Assembly: GCA_020635435.1 (NCBI GenBank)
Contig: JACJZU010000005.1
Span: 1 to 64,000 of the forward strand
Direction of reading: 5' to 3'
From: Flavobacteriales bacterium
GTDB taxonomy: Bacteria > Bacteroidota > Bacteroidia > NS11-12g > UBA9320
Length of the DNA stretch: 64,000 nucleotides
The number at the start of each line of letters is the position of its first letter. Position 1 is the stretch's first letter. The position numbers were made by a program, and so were the translations under genes. The notes beneath the pieces were generated by a model that saw nothing but the letters and a program-made list of their open reading frames with translations, searched no databases and was not told where the DNA came from. Below, in pieces: positions 54,084 to 62,543 of the stretch.

Positions 54084-55603
54084 CAATTCAATCCCAATTC
54101 CTGTAAATAATTCTTGATCTCAGCCTTCACCTTGCTTAGGTTGGTCTCCAGTGTTTCAATCTCTTCCTTTACGGCTTTCAAGTCCACTTCATCTTCTGCC
54201 TCAAAGGTGTCCACATAACGAGGAATGTTCAGGTTAAAGTTGTTCTGTTCAATTTCCTCAAAGGAGGCACGGTAGGCGTATTTATCCTCCGCTTCAAAGG
54301 CTTTGAACGTATCTACCACCTTTTGTATATCCGCTTCGCGCAGTTTGTTCTGCTTCTTCCCGCTCTGGAACTGCTTGCTGGCATCAATGAACAATACATC
54401 TTTGTGTTTCTTCCCTTTGTTGAAAATAAGAATGGCGGCTGGTATGCCGGTACCAAAGAACAGGTTGGCAGGAAGGCCAATAACCGCTTCCAATAAATTC
54501 TCCCTTATCAACGCTTCGCGTATGGTCTTTTCAGAGCTTCCCCGGAATAACACCCCATGTGGTATCACCACACCTACCTTACCGCTTCCTTCCACCGCAG
54601 AATCGATCATGTGCAGGATAAAGGCATAGTCGCCTTTGGTTTTGGGTGGTACACCGCGCACAAAACGCTTGTGCACGTCGTCAGCAGCGTGCTCAGCGCC
54701 CCATTTGGCCAGTGAGAAAGGCGGATTAGCCACCACTACATCAAACTTCATCAGATGATCACCTTCAATTAGTTTTGGGTTATTGATGGTATCACCCCAT
54801 TCAATCTGGGCTGCATCCATCTCATGCAAAAACATATTCATTTTGGCGAGTGACCAGGTACCACCATTGCTTTCCTGTCCGTAAAGGGAACAATTGCGGA
54901 TGTGGGTTCCGGCCTTGAATGGCACCTCTTCTGCAACGGTAATCAATAATGAACCAGAACCACAGGTAGGATCATAGATCCGTGCACCTGCTTCCGGAGC
55001 CATCAGTTTTGCCAGCAGAACTGACACCTCATGTGGCGTAAAAAATTCTCCGCCTTTCTTCCCGGCACCTTCAGCAAAACGTTCAATGAGGTACATATAG
55101 GCATTACCTATAATGTCCTCTGTGCCTATCACCGATGGACGAAAATCAAGCTTTGGTTTGTCGAAGTCCTCAATGAGGTTTTTCAATCTTCGGTTCCGGT
55201 CTTTGGTATCTCCCAACTTGGAACTGGAGTTGAAGTCAAGATCACCAAACACCCCTTCCAGCTTCTTCTTGTTGTCGTCCTCTATTTTCTCGAATATTTT
55301 ATTCAGGAACTGGCCCAGGTCCGGGTTATTCTTATTGGCCACCACATGCTCAAAGGTGCAATCGTCCTGAAGCACAAAAGGCTCGCGGCTCATCTTTCGT
55401 TTGATGATCTCCTCCTCATCACCGTACTGGTCTTTGAATTCCTCGTATTTGTCCTTGTACTTATCACTCAGGTATTTAAAGAAGAGGAATGCCAGGATGT
55501 AGTCTTTATAACCCTGTGAATCTATAGATCCGCGGAAGCTGTCGCAGGCTGCCCAAAGGGCTGCATTGATCTCGTCTTGTGTTGGTTTTGCTTTCGTTTG
55601 CAT
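54083..55603 (-). CDS. hsdM: Type I restriction-modification DNA methyltransferase
   Basis: 506 residues. The SAM-binding motif DPTCGSG is at 211-217 and the adenine-methylation motif NPPF at 293-296. An N-terminal helical HsdM domain (ALWAACDSFRGSIDSQGYKDY) and a C-terminal coiled coil (EEIETLETNLSKVKAEIKNY) are present. It methylates adenine in the site read by HsdS. It starts 5 bp after the HEPN-like gene. The sequence is moderately GC-rich compared with its accessory neighbours. Confidence 0.97.
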   Translation of the reverse strand: MQTKAKPTQDEINAALWAACDSFRGSIDSQGYKDYILAFLFFKYLSDKYKDKYEEFKDQYGDEEEIIKRKMSREPFVLQDDCTFEHVVANKNNPDLGQFLNKIFEKIEDDNKKKLEGVFGDLDFNSSSKLGDTKDRNRRLKNLIEDFDKPKLDFRPSVIGTEDIIGNAYMYLIERFAEGAGKKGGEFFTPHEVSVLLAKLMAPEAGARIYDPTCGSGSLLITVAEEVPFKAGTHIRNCSLYGQESNGGTWSLAKMNMFLHEMDAAQIEWGDTINNPKLIEGDHLMKFDVVVANPPFSLAKWGAEHAADDVHKRFVRGVPPKTKGDYAFILHMIDSAVEGSGKVGVVIPHGVLFRGSSEKTIREALIRENLLEAVIGLPANLFFGTGIPAAILIFNKGKKHKDVLFIDASKQFQSGKKQNKLREADIQKVVDTFKAFEAEDKYAYRASFEEIEQNNFNLNIPRYVDTFEAEDEVDLKAVKEEIETLETNLSKVKAEIKNYLQELGLN

Positions 55604-55608
55604 GTGTA

Positions 55609-56349
55609 TTATTTGTTTTCGTAGTAACGCGTTGCTTTCTCTTCAAGAATCTCTCTTACCATCTCATTATTTGCAATTAGATTAACAAAGTTCTTCTGAG
55701 CCTCGATGAATTCTTTAATCATCTCAAGAGGATCTGGGAATTGCACTAACACCCCTTCTTTTTTGTTAAGCCTGCCGTGTAATTTGCTATTCTTTGTTCC
55801 ATTTGTGTAGAATTCCTTTACAAATTCGTCGTCTATTACAATCTCAAATTCCGTTGGATCTATGATCTTAAAGTCAAGTTCCGTTGGTGTATTTTTAAAT
55901 GCATAAACAGGGTGATGGACAAACATGAAGGCCTTAGGATGTTTAACAAAATTGGTCCACCTCCGTATTACCCCAAATACTTTAAACTTTCTGTTTCTGG
56001 CGCTTTCTGGGATTTGCAAGATATCTAGGTATTCCTCTATTCTGGTCGTAAGCATATATAGGTGCCAGATATATGATGCAAATACCGCATCTGGCGAGGT
56101 GAATGACCGGTGACTCTTTAAAAAGTTCACTGCTAATTGCACATTGGATTCAAGATTACAAGCAACACAGTTATGCCCATCATCGTTGAAGGATTCATGG
56201 ATTGAACACATCAATGTGTCCTTGTCATCAGGATAATTTGCTTGAATAAACAGTTCAAATATTTCCTTAAACGTCCTCTGAATATGAGCGGCTTCTACTT
56301 CGTCGCTAAATAGGTCCAGATCTTTAAATGTTTGGCTTTCTACTTTCAT
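55609..56349 (-). CDS. HEPN-like protein in the restriction operon
   Basis: 246 residues. Several helices and the segment VIRRWTNFVKHPKAF with Arg130-x6-His137 fit the RNase-type HEPN motif. Upstream is HNCVACNLESNVQLAVNFLK; the C-terminus is helical (NFVNLIANNEMVREILEEKA). No other domain is recognised. The start lies within the end of the gene before it (4-bp overlap) and the stop is 5 bp before hsdM, so it is made with the restriction enzymes. HEPN proteins often act as suicide RNases; here that is inference. Confidence 0.7.
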   Translation of the reverse strand: MKVESQTFKDLDLFSDEVEAAHIQRTFKEIFELFIQANYPDDKDTLMCSIHESFNDDGHNCVACNLESNVQLAVNFLKSHRSFTSPDAVFASYIWHLYMLTTRIEEYLDILQIPESARNRKFKVFGVIRRWTNFVKHPKAFMFVHHPVYAFKNTPTELDFKIIDPTEFEIVIDDEFVKEFYTNGTKNSKLHGRLNKKEGVLVQFPDPLEMIKEFIEAQKNFVNLIANNEMVREILEEKATRYYENK

Positions 56350-57296
56350 AAATTTTCTTTTTGTAAAATGATCTTACCTGTCAGTTTATCTCTCAGTTCT
56401 ATCTGTGCAACTTGGGCATGGCTGATATGCTTTAAGTACTTCTCTGTTTTCTCAGGTTGTGGAATTTGGGGATCATTCCAACTTCGTAAATCCTTTAGCA
56501 GGATAAAATCCCAACCTGAAACCTGCAAGACGGTCAGAGTGCTCCCATCTGGCTGGTGAAACGTTTCACTTTTCCGCTCCATCTGATTAAAGGTGCACAC
56601 CAACTCGCTCACCTCTTCCTCACCTATAACTATGGGACTCTTAAGTTTTACGTGTGCTGGATAGTAATTGCTATGTATCCAGATATCCACCCAGGGACTG
56701 ATATCCTCTGGTGATTTAGTTTTTATCTTATTCGTCATAATGTCTGCTAACAGATTATTGTAATAGCGCTCCTTCTGCTCCAGTAGTTTTTGCGTCGTCT
56801 CCTTTTCCCGCTCCCATAGGCCATAGATAGACTCAATCTTAACTTGTGTTGAGATATCGGGCAGAGGTACACTCAAGTCTTCTATTACCTTTTTTCGAAT
56901 ATTTCCAACAGTGGCACCCATCCTGTGTTGCTCGAAATATTGTTGTGCCGGGGATGAATTTATGTACCATGTGAGATATTCAGGATGAATCTGATTCATG
57001 TCCGGACGAATCACAAAGAAGAATGATGCAGCGACGGCAGGATCCGAAGACCAAAAGGTAACAGCGAAGTTGTTATTCCCTTTGGCAACAAATAGAACAT
57101 CACCATTCTGAAGTAACTGATCGGTATTCACATCGTTGCGATCTATTTTCATTAAATTGCTGGACACTCCGGATGGCGAAACGTCTTTCATCTGAATCAA
57201 ACCCACGCCATCTGGCCCATCAACAAATTCGGGTTTGGTACGAAAAGATTTTCCGGAATCAATTGCAGCCAGCAACTTCATACACAATTTACGCAT
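56346..57296 (-). CDS. Single-TRD HsdS-like protein with unknown C-terminal domain
   Basis: 316 residues. The first 185 resemble one half of an HsdS: IQMKDVSPSGVSSNLMKI, GDVLFVAKGNNNFAV, TVGNIRKKVIEDLSVPLP, then a helix (KIESIYGLWEREKETTQKLL). The second part (about 205-316) has no HsdS similarity and includes VCTFNQMERKSETFHQ and VSGWDFILLKDLRSW. A half HsdS would need a partner to read a full site. It is the first gene of the operon and follows the promoter by 15 bases. Confidence 0.75.
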   Translation of the reverse strand: MRKLCMKLLAAIDSGKSFRTKPEFVDGPDGVGLIQMKDVSPSGVSSNLMKIDRNDVNTDQLLQNGDVLFVAKGNNNFAVTFWSSDPAVAASFFFVIRPDMNQIHPEYLTWYINSSPAQQYFEQHRMGATVGNIRKKVIEDLSVPLPDISTQVKIESIYGLWEREKETTQKLLEQKERYYNNLLADIMTNKIKTKSPEDISPWVDIWIHSNYYPAHVKLKSPIVIGEEEVSELVCTFNQMERKSETFHQPDGSTLTVLQVSGWDFILLKDLRSWNDPQIPQPEKTEKYLKHISHAQVAQIELRDKLTGKIILQKENL

Positions 57297-57311
57297 AGTA
57301 ATTCTTTACCG

Positions 57312-57319
57312 CAAATATA
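57312..57319 (-). promoter_or_regulatory. TAnnTTTG promoter box of the restriction operon
   Basis: TATATTTG, exact -7 match on the minus strand, 15 bases upstream of ATG 57296. No -33 TTG at the usual spacing is clear. All eight genes downstream are contiguous, so this is probably the only promoter. Confidence 0.6.
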
Positions 57320-57332
57320 ATTGATCTTTCAA

Positions 57333-57368
57333 GTGTGGACACACATTTATTGCAGTATATTTTTACTG
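57333..57368. promoter_or_regulatory. Two short dyads upstream of the restriction promoter (possible operators)
   Basis: GTGTG-GA-CACAC lies at about 57333-57344, where a -33 element would be. CAGTA-TATTTT-TACTG lies at 57353-57368. Both are suited to bind a dimeric regulator. No regulator gene is known. Confidence 0.4.
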
Positions 57369-57829
57369 TACATATTTTTGGTGCATAATTCTTAAATATT
57401 GCATTTATAATGTCCTGGTAATTAGTTCGTTATAACTATTTGGCAGCTGGGAAAAGTAATTCAGTGTGAACAAATGGTTGAAAAATCTCCCTCCATAAAC
57501 CCTCATCCGATCTGCACTATGAGGTCCAAAACCGACATTTTGATCAACTCAAGGACCCTTAATCTTCTTGCTGGAAGGTGTTGACTCGTTAGGTAGAAAC
57601 ATAAGAAATACAATGGCGAAAATTTGAGCAAGAGCTTTGTTCAATGTCTCTTTATAGAGGGTGTGAGTGAACAGTAGATCGTGAAAGTAAACCGTTCCTA
57701 GCGAGTGACTCCCTATACCTATTCACTAACACTTGACAATGTTGTGTAAGGCTATAGTGTGAATAGTCAACGGGCTCCGTTGATGGCGATTATATGCCTA
57801 ACTACTTCACAGTCCAACACCGCAGAATT
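57369..57829. other. Intergenic region, about 460 bp, no gene seen
   Basis: No coding frame or RNA gene is evident. The right half (57664-57790) contains two copies of the dispersed repeat. AAAACCGACATT near 57530 is a reverse match to a piece near 40515. Confidence 0.5.
57664..57790. repeat. Dispersed palindromic repeat, copies 3 and 4 (adjacent)
   Basis: Copy 3: GTGAGTGAACAGTAGATCGT, core CCGTTCCTAGCGAGTGACT, then CTATTCACTAACAC. Copy 4: GGCTATAGTGTGAATAGT, CGGGCTCCGTTGATGGCGAT. Both are more diverged than copies 1 and 2. Confidence 0.65.
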
Positions 57830-58426
57830 CTACGACCGGGCAAATTCCACTAAAGGACCATAAACTCCCTTGTCCGCCGATTTAAGTGCCTGCAGATATT
57901 CCGTTCTGATATTGCGGTTGGGACTTTTTTTCGCAGCACCCCAGGAAAAAGGAGAACCGTTGAAGAGCTTTTCGTTTATGATGTCGCCCATTAAGCGACT
58001 ATGTCGTCCGTTACCGTTCGAAAAACAGTGTATGCTTACAATCCGGTGCTTGAAACGAATGGCAATTTCATCTCGTTCAAATGTTTCGTGTTCAACCCAA
58101 AAAAGAGCGTCGTCACATAGCGACCTCAGCATTATGGGTATTTGAAACTTATCAATCCCTAAATTCTTGTCGGTTTTTCGGAATTCACCTGCCCATGACC
58201 AAACATTGGAATACATGCGTTTGTGCAAATCGCAGATAAACTTCTCCGTAAAGACTTCTTGCGAGCTGAATTTTCGCGCAAGTACCCACTGCATAGCCTC
58301 TTCGATATTCTGCTGCTCAAATTCGTCCAATTCAGCTTTAGTAGATATAGTTTCGATCAGCAATCCTGATCTTTCATCCTTATCTATCGGCGCTTGACCA
58401 TCCACATAATCGTTGTCTAATCCCAC
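57830..58426 (-). CDS. Mobile mystery protein B, Fic/DOC domain
   Basis: 198 residues. The Fic core is HCFSNGNGRHSR (133-144), with Cys in place of the usual Pro at the second position. The sequence agrees with the mobile mystery B family (MGLDNDYVDGQAPIDKDERS at the start). Fic enzymes transfer AMP or similar groups to target proteins. Its start overlaps the partner A gene by 10 bp. An inhibitory helix motif is not seen within this protein. Confidence 0.9.
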   Translation of the reverse strand: MGLDNDYVDGQAPIDKDERSGLLIETISTKAELDEFEQQNIEEAMQWVLARKFSSQEVFTEKFICDLHKRMYSNVWSWAGEFRKTDKNLGIDKFQIPIMLRSLCDDALFWVEHETFERDEIAIRFKHRIVSIHCFSNGNGRHSRLMGDIINEKLFNGSPFSWGAAKKSPNRNIRTEYLQALKSADKGVYGPLVEFARS

Positions 58427-58875
58427 AGTATTTTCGGAAGATCGTTTTTTAAGGCAATTACCATTTCCTCAATGGCACGTTGCAGTCTCTCTTTAGAGTT
58501 CTCCTGATCCTCCAATTTCATAGAAATCGAAGTTCTCGAAACGATTTGGGTAGCCAGTTCTCTCGCTTTTCGGTCAATGAGTGCGTCTATGCTACCATCC
58601 TTGGGAACAAGACCGTACACCAGCTGCATATCCAAGGCTTCAGCAGCTTCCCGCAGGCTTTTTAACGTAATACTCCCCTCCCGCTCTCGAATCTCTATTC
58701 CCCGTGCACTCTGGCGCGTAATGGACAGTTTATCAGCAAATTGCTGCATCGACATACCTAATGAAAGCCGAATTGCCTTCAACCAACCCGATGGAGGCAC
58801 AGGCACTTTACTTGCCACGGAAAAACCGCGGATCTTACTTTCAATTTGTTCAATTTGCAGGCGGTTTGTTCTCAT
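58417..58875 (-). CDS. Mobile mystery protein A, helix-turn-helix
   Basis: 152 residues. A Cro/CI-type helix-turn-helix lies at about 30-95: GWLKAIRLSLGMSMQQFADKL, SITRQSARGIEIREREGSITLK. The start is ATG 58875. A pair with the Fic gene matches the mobile mystery A/B modules of integrated elements. It probably represses its own promoter, which carries two direct repeats. Confidence 0.9.
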   Translation of the reverse strand: MRTNRLQIEQIESKIRGFSVASKVPVPPSGWLKAIRLSLGMSMQQFADKLSITRQSARGIEIREREGSITLKSLREAAEALDMQLVYGLVPKDGSIDALIDRKARELATQIVSRTSISMKLEDQENSKERLQRAIEEMVIALKNDLPKILWD

Positions 58876-58884
58876 TTGACAGGC

Positions 58885-58929
58885 TATAAGATGTCAGTTG
58901 ACATGTAAATGTAAATATATAAGATGTCA
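58885..58929. promoter_or_regulatory. Direct-repeat operator of the mobile mystery A/B unit
   Basis: TATAAGATGTCA occurs twice, at 58885-58896 and 58918-58929, 33 bp apart (three helical turns). It lies just upstream of the HTH gene and fits a same-face cooperative operator. Confidence 0.6.
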
Positions 58930-58973
58930 TTTACATTCTCTTTGTAAGTCTATATGCTGCCAAATGGGAAATG

Positions 58974-59060
58974 TGAGTGAACAGTGCATAGTGAACGAAT
59001 ATCGTTGTTAGCGAGTGTCAACCCTCCTGTTCACTATACCCTGTACACTATTCACTATCA
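58974..59060. repeat. Dispersed palindromic repeat, copy 5
   Basis: GTGAGTGAACAGTGCATAGT arm, core TCGTTGTTAGCGAGTGTCA, arm CCTGTTCACTATACC, then CACTATTCACTATC. It runs into the stop of the next gene. Confidence 0.75.
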
Positions 59061-59657
59061 ATACAACGCCTTCGTATTCACGTAGTTCAATACCTCTTCC
59101 TCGGAAATGCCGAACGCACCGAATCTCAAATTCCTGATGCCAAAATGGATGTGGCCTTCGCTTCTTCCACCTATTGTCACAATTCGTTCGCCCAGAGCGT
59201 TTCCTTTGTGCATCAACACGCGCTGGATCATTACTGACCAATAGGACTTGTCCTCGTATTCTGCTTCGTATTCCTTGAACCAGATCCAGTTATTCGTTTT
59301 GCATACGATGCTGTTCAACCAATCTGCTTCTTCTAATCCGGGCACGGATCTGCCGAGCAGATCTGCTTGCGATTCATCGCTGTAGAAGGATAAGGGATCT
59401 GCTTCCCAGACTATATAATCCCGGCCGGGTTCCAAACCAAGGAACCAAAGCTGAAAAAGTACTTGTTTACGGATATGCGGGTACTGGATAAAATCGGTGA
59501 TCAGGACGATCTCACCGTTTGAGATCAGGTTCGGTTTTATCAACTTGGCTAAATATTCAGGTGTTGCCGAAACATTGATCAAACTTTGATGTCGGATGAT
59601 CAGGGATAAAGACCCCAGGTAGAGTCGTTCTTCTTTGGATTGAATGATCTCACCCAT
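59058..59657 (-). CDS. Hypothetical cytoplasmic protein
   Basis: 199 residues from ATG 59657 (MGEIIQSKEERLYLGSLSLI); the frame stays open 52 codons further into repeat sequence, which is not believable protein. A CAACTTTG box (59696-59703, 7 of 8) 38 bases upstream supports this start. The protein is mixed alpha/beta with no recognised domain; phrases are KQVLFQLWFLGLEPGRDYIVW and HFGIRNLRFGAFGISEEEVL. It lies between two dispersed repeat copies. Confidence 0.7.
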   Translation of the reverse strand: MGEIIQSKEERLYLGSLSLIIRHQSLINVSATPEYLAKLIKPNLISNGEIVLITDFIQYPHIRKQVLFQLWFLGLEPGRDYIVWEADPLSFYSDESQADLLGRSVPGLEEADWLNSIVCKTNNWIWFKEYEAEYEDKSYWSVMIQRVLMHKGNALGERIVTIGGRSEGHIHFGIRNLRFGAFGISEEEVLNYVNTKALY

Positions 59658-59786
59658 AGTTGCAGTAGAAATTAATTGGTGTGAAACTAACTGTGCAAAG
59701 TTGAGGGTTCGGAATGCAGCGTATCTGCATTTGGGGTTATGGGTATTTACGAGGTTTTGGTGATGAACAGGGTCTCTTATAAACGA

Positions 59787-59831
59787 GTGAAAAACCCCCT
59801 GTTCACTATACACTGTTCACTATTCACTATA
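59787..59831. repeat. Dispersed palindromic repeat, right-arm copy
   Basis: CCCCTGTTCACTATACACTG and TTCACTATTCACTATATC: only the right-arm type of the family, ending directly at the nosY stop codon. This is the last copy found, at the edge of the nos operon. Confidence 0.7.
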
Positions 59832-60614
59832 TCAGAAATCCTTGCGGATCGCGATCCGGATCATTCTCCAGATCGGGATCAATACCCAGAGCATCAGTAA
59901 AGTGAGGCTTATGAACATCCCGCGGGTTGTGCCGAAGAATTGCTGAAATACTGCGCCTGTGTAGCCGAGCAAGACGGAAATATCAAGTTTGAGTAAAATA
60001 AGGATCCGGGACAGATCGATCGGATTCAGACAACTCGCGATCAAGGCGAATTTGTCGATCGGATATTCATCGAACACCATCAAGGCTATGAGGAATAATC
60101 CGTCGTAGATCACTGCCATGAATAACCACATCAGAATGGCCGATCCAAATCCGCGGATGCGGTTGGTGTTCGACAAACCAATGTTGAAGGCTAATGCGGT
60201 GAAGATGAACGTGAGAAAGACCCCTGCGGTAAGTAGTAACAAGAACTCCTGCACGGATCCTGAGCTGCTTATCCCGTAAAGTAAAAAGGGCAAGCCCAAA
60301 CCCAGAACCAAACTCCCGGATAGGGAAAGGCTTAAACCAAGATATTGACCCAGGAATATGGTTTGTCTCTTTATGGGCTGGGCAAGGAGCAATTCTGTGA
60401 ACTCGATCGAGTTGTAAAAGAACATCACCCCAAACAAGGTTCCAATGAGCGGTGTAAGTACCACGATGATGTTCATGATCGTGATCAGCGCCTTGGAGAC
60501 ATCATTATTCAGGAACAACAAGGCGAAGCCCAAAGCCAGGTAGAACAGGAAATAAACGAGTGTCCATCGACTCCTTAGAAGATCGTATAAACTATACCAG
60601 ATTATCCTGCGCAT
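59832..60614 (-). CDS. nosY: Nos ABC-transporter permease
   Basis: 260 residues from ATG 60614, within the end of nosF (23-bp overlap); a TTG 8 codons earlier is also in frame. Six hydrophobic segments are seen, and FNIGLSNTNRIRGFGSAILMW resembles the NosY core. NosY with NosF and NosD helps mature the copper site of nitrous-oxide reductase in the periplasm. The gene is last in the operon and ends in repeat sequence. Confidence 0.92.
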   Translation of the reverse strand: MRRIIWYSLYDLLRSRWTLVYFLFYLALGFALLFLNNDVSKALITIMNIIVVLTPLIGTLFGVMFFYNSIEFTELLLAQPIKRQTIFLGQYLGLSLSLSGSLVLGLGLPFLLYGISSSGSVQEFLLLLTAGVFLTFIFTALAFNIGLSNTNRIRGFGSAILMWLFMAVIYDGLFLIALMVFDEYPIDKFALIASCLNPIDLSRILILLKLDISVLLGYTGAVFQQFFGTTRGMFISLTLLMLWVLIPIWRMIRIAIRKDF

Positions 60615-61314
60615 ATTGTTGCTGAAGTATTTGTGCAATGGCCTCTTCCAGATTTGACTGACCAGTTAGTTCGTAGATACCCTGAAGACTCCCTTCGTAA
60701 TGACTGGTTCCATCCAGAAGGAATACAATGCGTTCAGCCACCTCCTCCACGAAACTCATGATGTGCGTGGTAATAATTATAGTTTTCCCGTTTGCCCGTT
60801 CCTTTCGGATCAATTCTTTCAATCGGAGCAAAGCCACGGGATCGAGTCCGGACGTAGGTTCATCCAGGATCACCAATTCGCTGTTGAACATGAAGGTCAA
60901 CACCAGGTTCACTTTTTGACGTGTTCCACCGGAGAGGGTATGCAATTTGGAACCCAGATATTCCTGCAATCCAAAAAGGTGGATCAGCTCTTTGGAACGG
61001 GTCGGTTTGTGGCGCAGATCTTCAACCAAACGAATAAGTTCGGCCACGGATAAGTTGGCCGGGAAATTGGCGATCTGGGGTAGATAATCGATATCTGATC
61101 GATATGCCCATTGCCTCAGCACCGATCGGTTGTTGATAGATATTTGCCCGGAATCGGGGTTAACCATGCCTAGAATGGATTTAATAAGGGTCGTTTTACC
61201 TGATCCGTTCGGTCCGAGGATCACGAATACACCGCCCTTTTCGATCTCCAGATCCAAACCGTTCAATACACAGTTCTTCCCAAATGATTTCTTCAGATCT
61301 TCAATACGTATCAT
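60592..61314 (-). CDS. nosF: Nos ABC-transporter ATPase
   Basis: 240 residues. Walker A GPNGSGKTT, signature LSGGTRQKVN and Walker B LVILDEPTSGLDP are complete, with the H-loop ITTHIMSF. It powers the NosDFY complex. ATG overlaps the nosD stop by 4 bases (ATGA). It drives NosY; the order in the operon is the usual one. Confidence 0.96.
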   Translation of the reverse strand: MIRIEDLKKSFGKNCVLNGLDLEIEKGGVFVILGPNGSGKTTLIKSILGMVNPDSGQISINNRSVLRQWAYRSDIDYLPQIANFPANLSVAELIRLVEDLRHKPTRSKELIHLFGLQEYLGSKLHTLSGGTRQKVNLVLTFMFNSELVILDEPTSGLDPVALLRLKELIRKERANGKTIIITTHIMSFVEEVAERIVFLLDGTSHYEGSLQGIYELTGQSNLEEAIAQILQQQYAQDNLV

Positions 61315-62543
61315 TGGGCGCGTTTCATCAAAGGGGCATTATCCACCAACTCGTCGGGGGTAAAAACCGGTGAGACCTTTTCGGAAAAATTGATAAGATC
61401 GACAAATAAGCTGCGCAAGAGAACTACGCTTTCAGGTGTTCGGTTCACGACATAGGAGAACAACTTCACCGGTCGATGTGGTACATCACCGATCCCATCC
61501 CGGTTCAGATCGTAACCCGAATAATCGCTCCAGTAATTGCCGTGAAAACGGTTATCGTTCATCTTGCTGTTATATGCCACATCGAAGGCATTGGATGAAA
61601 AGTTATTCCGCTCAAAAATGTTCTCGTAACAAGCCCCTGTGATCTTGATGGCCCAGCCATTCTCGGTGAAGTTGTTCAATCGATAATGAACACGATTGGA
61701 TCCTTCGGCATTTATTCCGATGGTATTCTTCCTAAACTCGTTGCTTATGATCTCGGCGTCGTATATCTCTTTCAGCAATAAGCCGTATGAAGCTGAGCCC
61801 CAATTCTGTATGAACTTGTTATTTCGCATATGGATGAATTTGGAGAACATAACGGCCACACCTGCTCCGTTTTGGCGGAATTCATTTTCGGCATATTCAT
61901 CGTTGTTGCTGAACATGAAATGAAGACCGTAGCGGAAATTGTTCTCGCTCAGATTTTCGAGTACCCGGCTTTCGGAGACGAATTCAAAATAGATCCCATC
62001 GCGCAGTCGTGAGAGGTGATTTCCTTCAATGAGTACATTGTTGCAATGCCACAAATGGATCCCATTTCCGGTATCGGTTTCGCCGGTTCCGAGACTGCTT
62101 ACTTTATTCCCACTGATAATCCCATGGGCAGATTTTTCAACTAGAATTCCAAAGAACACGTTGCGCAGCGTGCATCGTTCTATTTTGAAATGCTGAACCC
62201 GGTGCAGGTAGATGGCAGCATAATCTTTGGTGTAGCTCAGCCCAACATTTTTCAGGGTTAGTCCGTATAAACGAACGTGATTCGCCTGTATTTTGAGGAT
62301 GTAACCCTGGTTTTTACCATCGAGTACCACCGAACCTGTACCGATAATGGAAACAGGTTTATCGATTTCGATATTCCAGGCATTGTACACGCCGGGTTTT
62401 ATGCGGATCACATCTCCACTATCGGCAATGTTCAGTGCTGTTTTTAGTGTTTTGACTGCACAACTTGAGCAAAGTTCAATGGTCTTGCCACCGGCAAAGT
62501 TGGCAAGTATGAAAAGGGCAGTAAAAAGTACTATACTTTTCAA
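61311..62543 (-). CDS. nosD: NosD periplasmic beta-helix copper-delivery protein
   Basis: 410 residues with a TTG start that overlaps the nosL stop. A signal peptide (IVLFTALFILANFAGGKTIEL) is followed by repeated right-handed beta-helix rungs: GNKVSSLGTGETDTGNGIHL, NVLIEGNHLSRLRDGIYFEF, EYAENEFRQNGAGVAVMFSK. The C-terminal part has DLNRDGIGDVPHRP, typical of NosD. The protein delivers copper to NosZ in the periplasm. Confidence 0.95.
   Translation of the reverse strand: MKSIVLFTALFILANFAGGKTIELCSSCAVKTLKTALNIADSGDVIRIKPGVYNAWNIEIDKPVSIIGTGSVVLDGKNQGYILKIQANHVRLYGLTLKNVGLSYTKDYAAIYLHRVQHFKIERCTLRNVFFGILVEKSAHGIISGNKVSSLGTGETDTGNGIHLWHCNNVLIEGNHLSRLRDGIYFEFVSESRVLENLSENNFRYGLHFMFSNNDEYAENEFRQNGAGVAVMFSKFIHMRNNKFIQNWGSASYGLLLKEIYDAEIISNEFRKNTIGINAEGSNRVHYRLNNFTENGWAIKITGACYENIFERNNFSSNAFDVAYNSKMNDNRFHGNYWSDYSGYDLNRDGIGDVPHRPVKLFSYVVNRTPESVVLLRSLFVDLINFSEKVSPVFTPDELVDNAPLMKRAQ

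Noticed and set aside
55031..55519. 162-residue plus-strand frame within hsdM
   Set aside because: Hydrophobic nonsense complementary to the HsdM N-terminal region.
38306..59831. Integrative element inserted at ssrA
   Set aside because: The position fits, but no tyrosine or serine integrase and no second copy of the ssrA 3' end was found in the window, so the claim is not supported.
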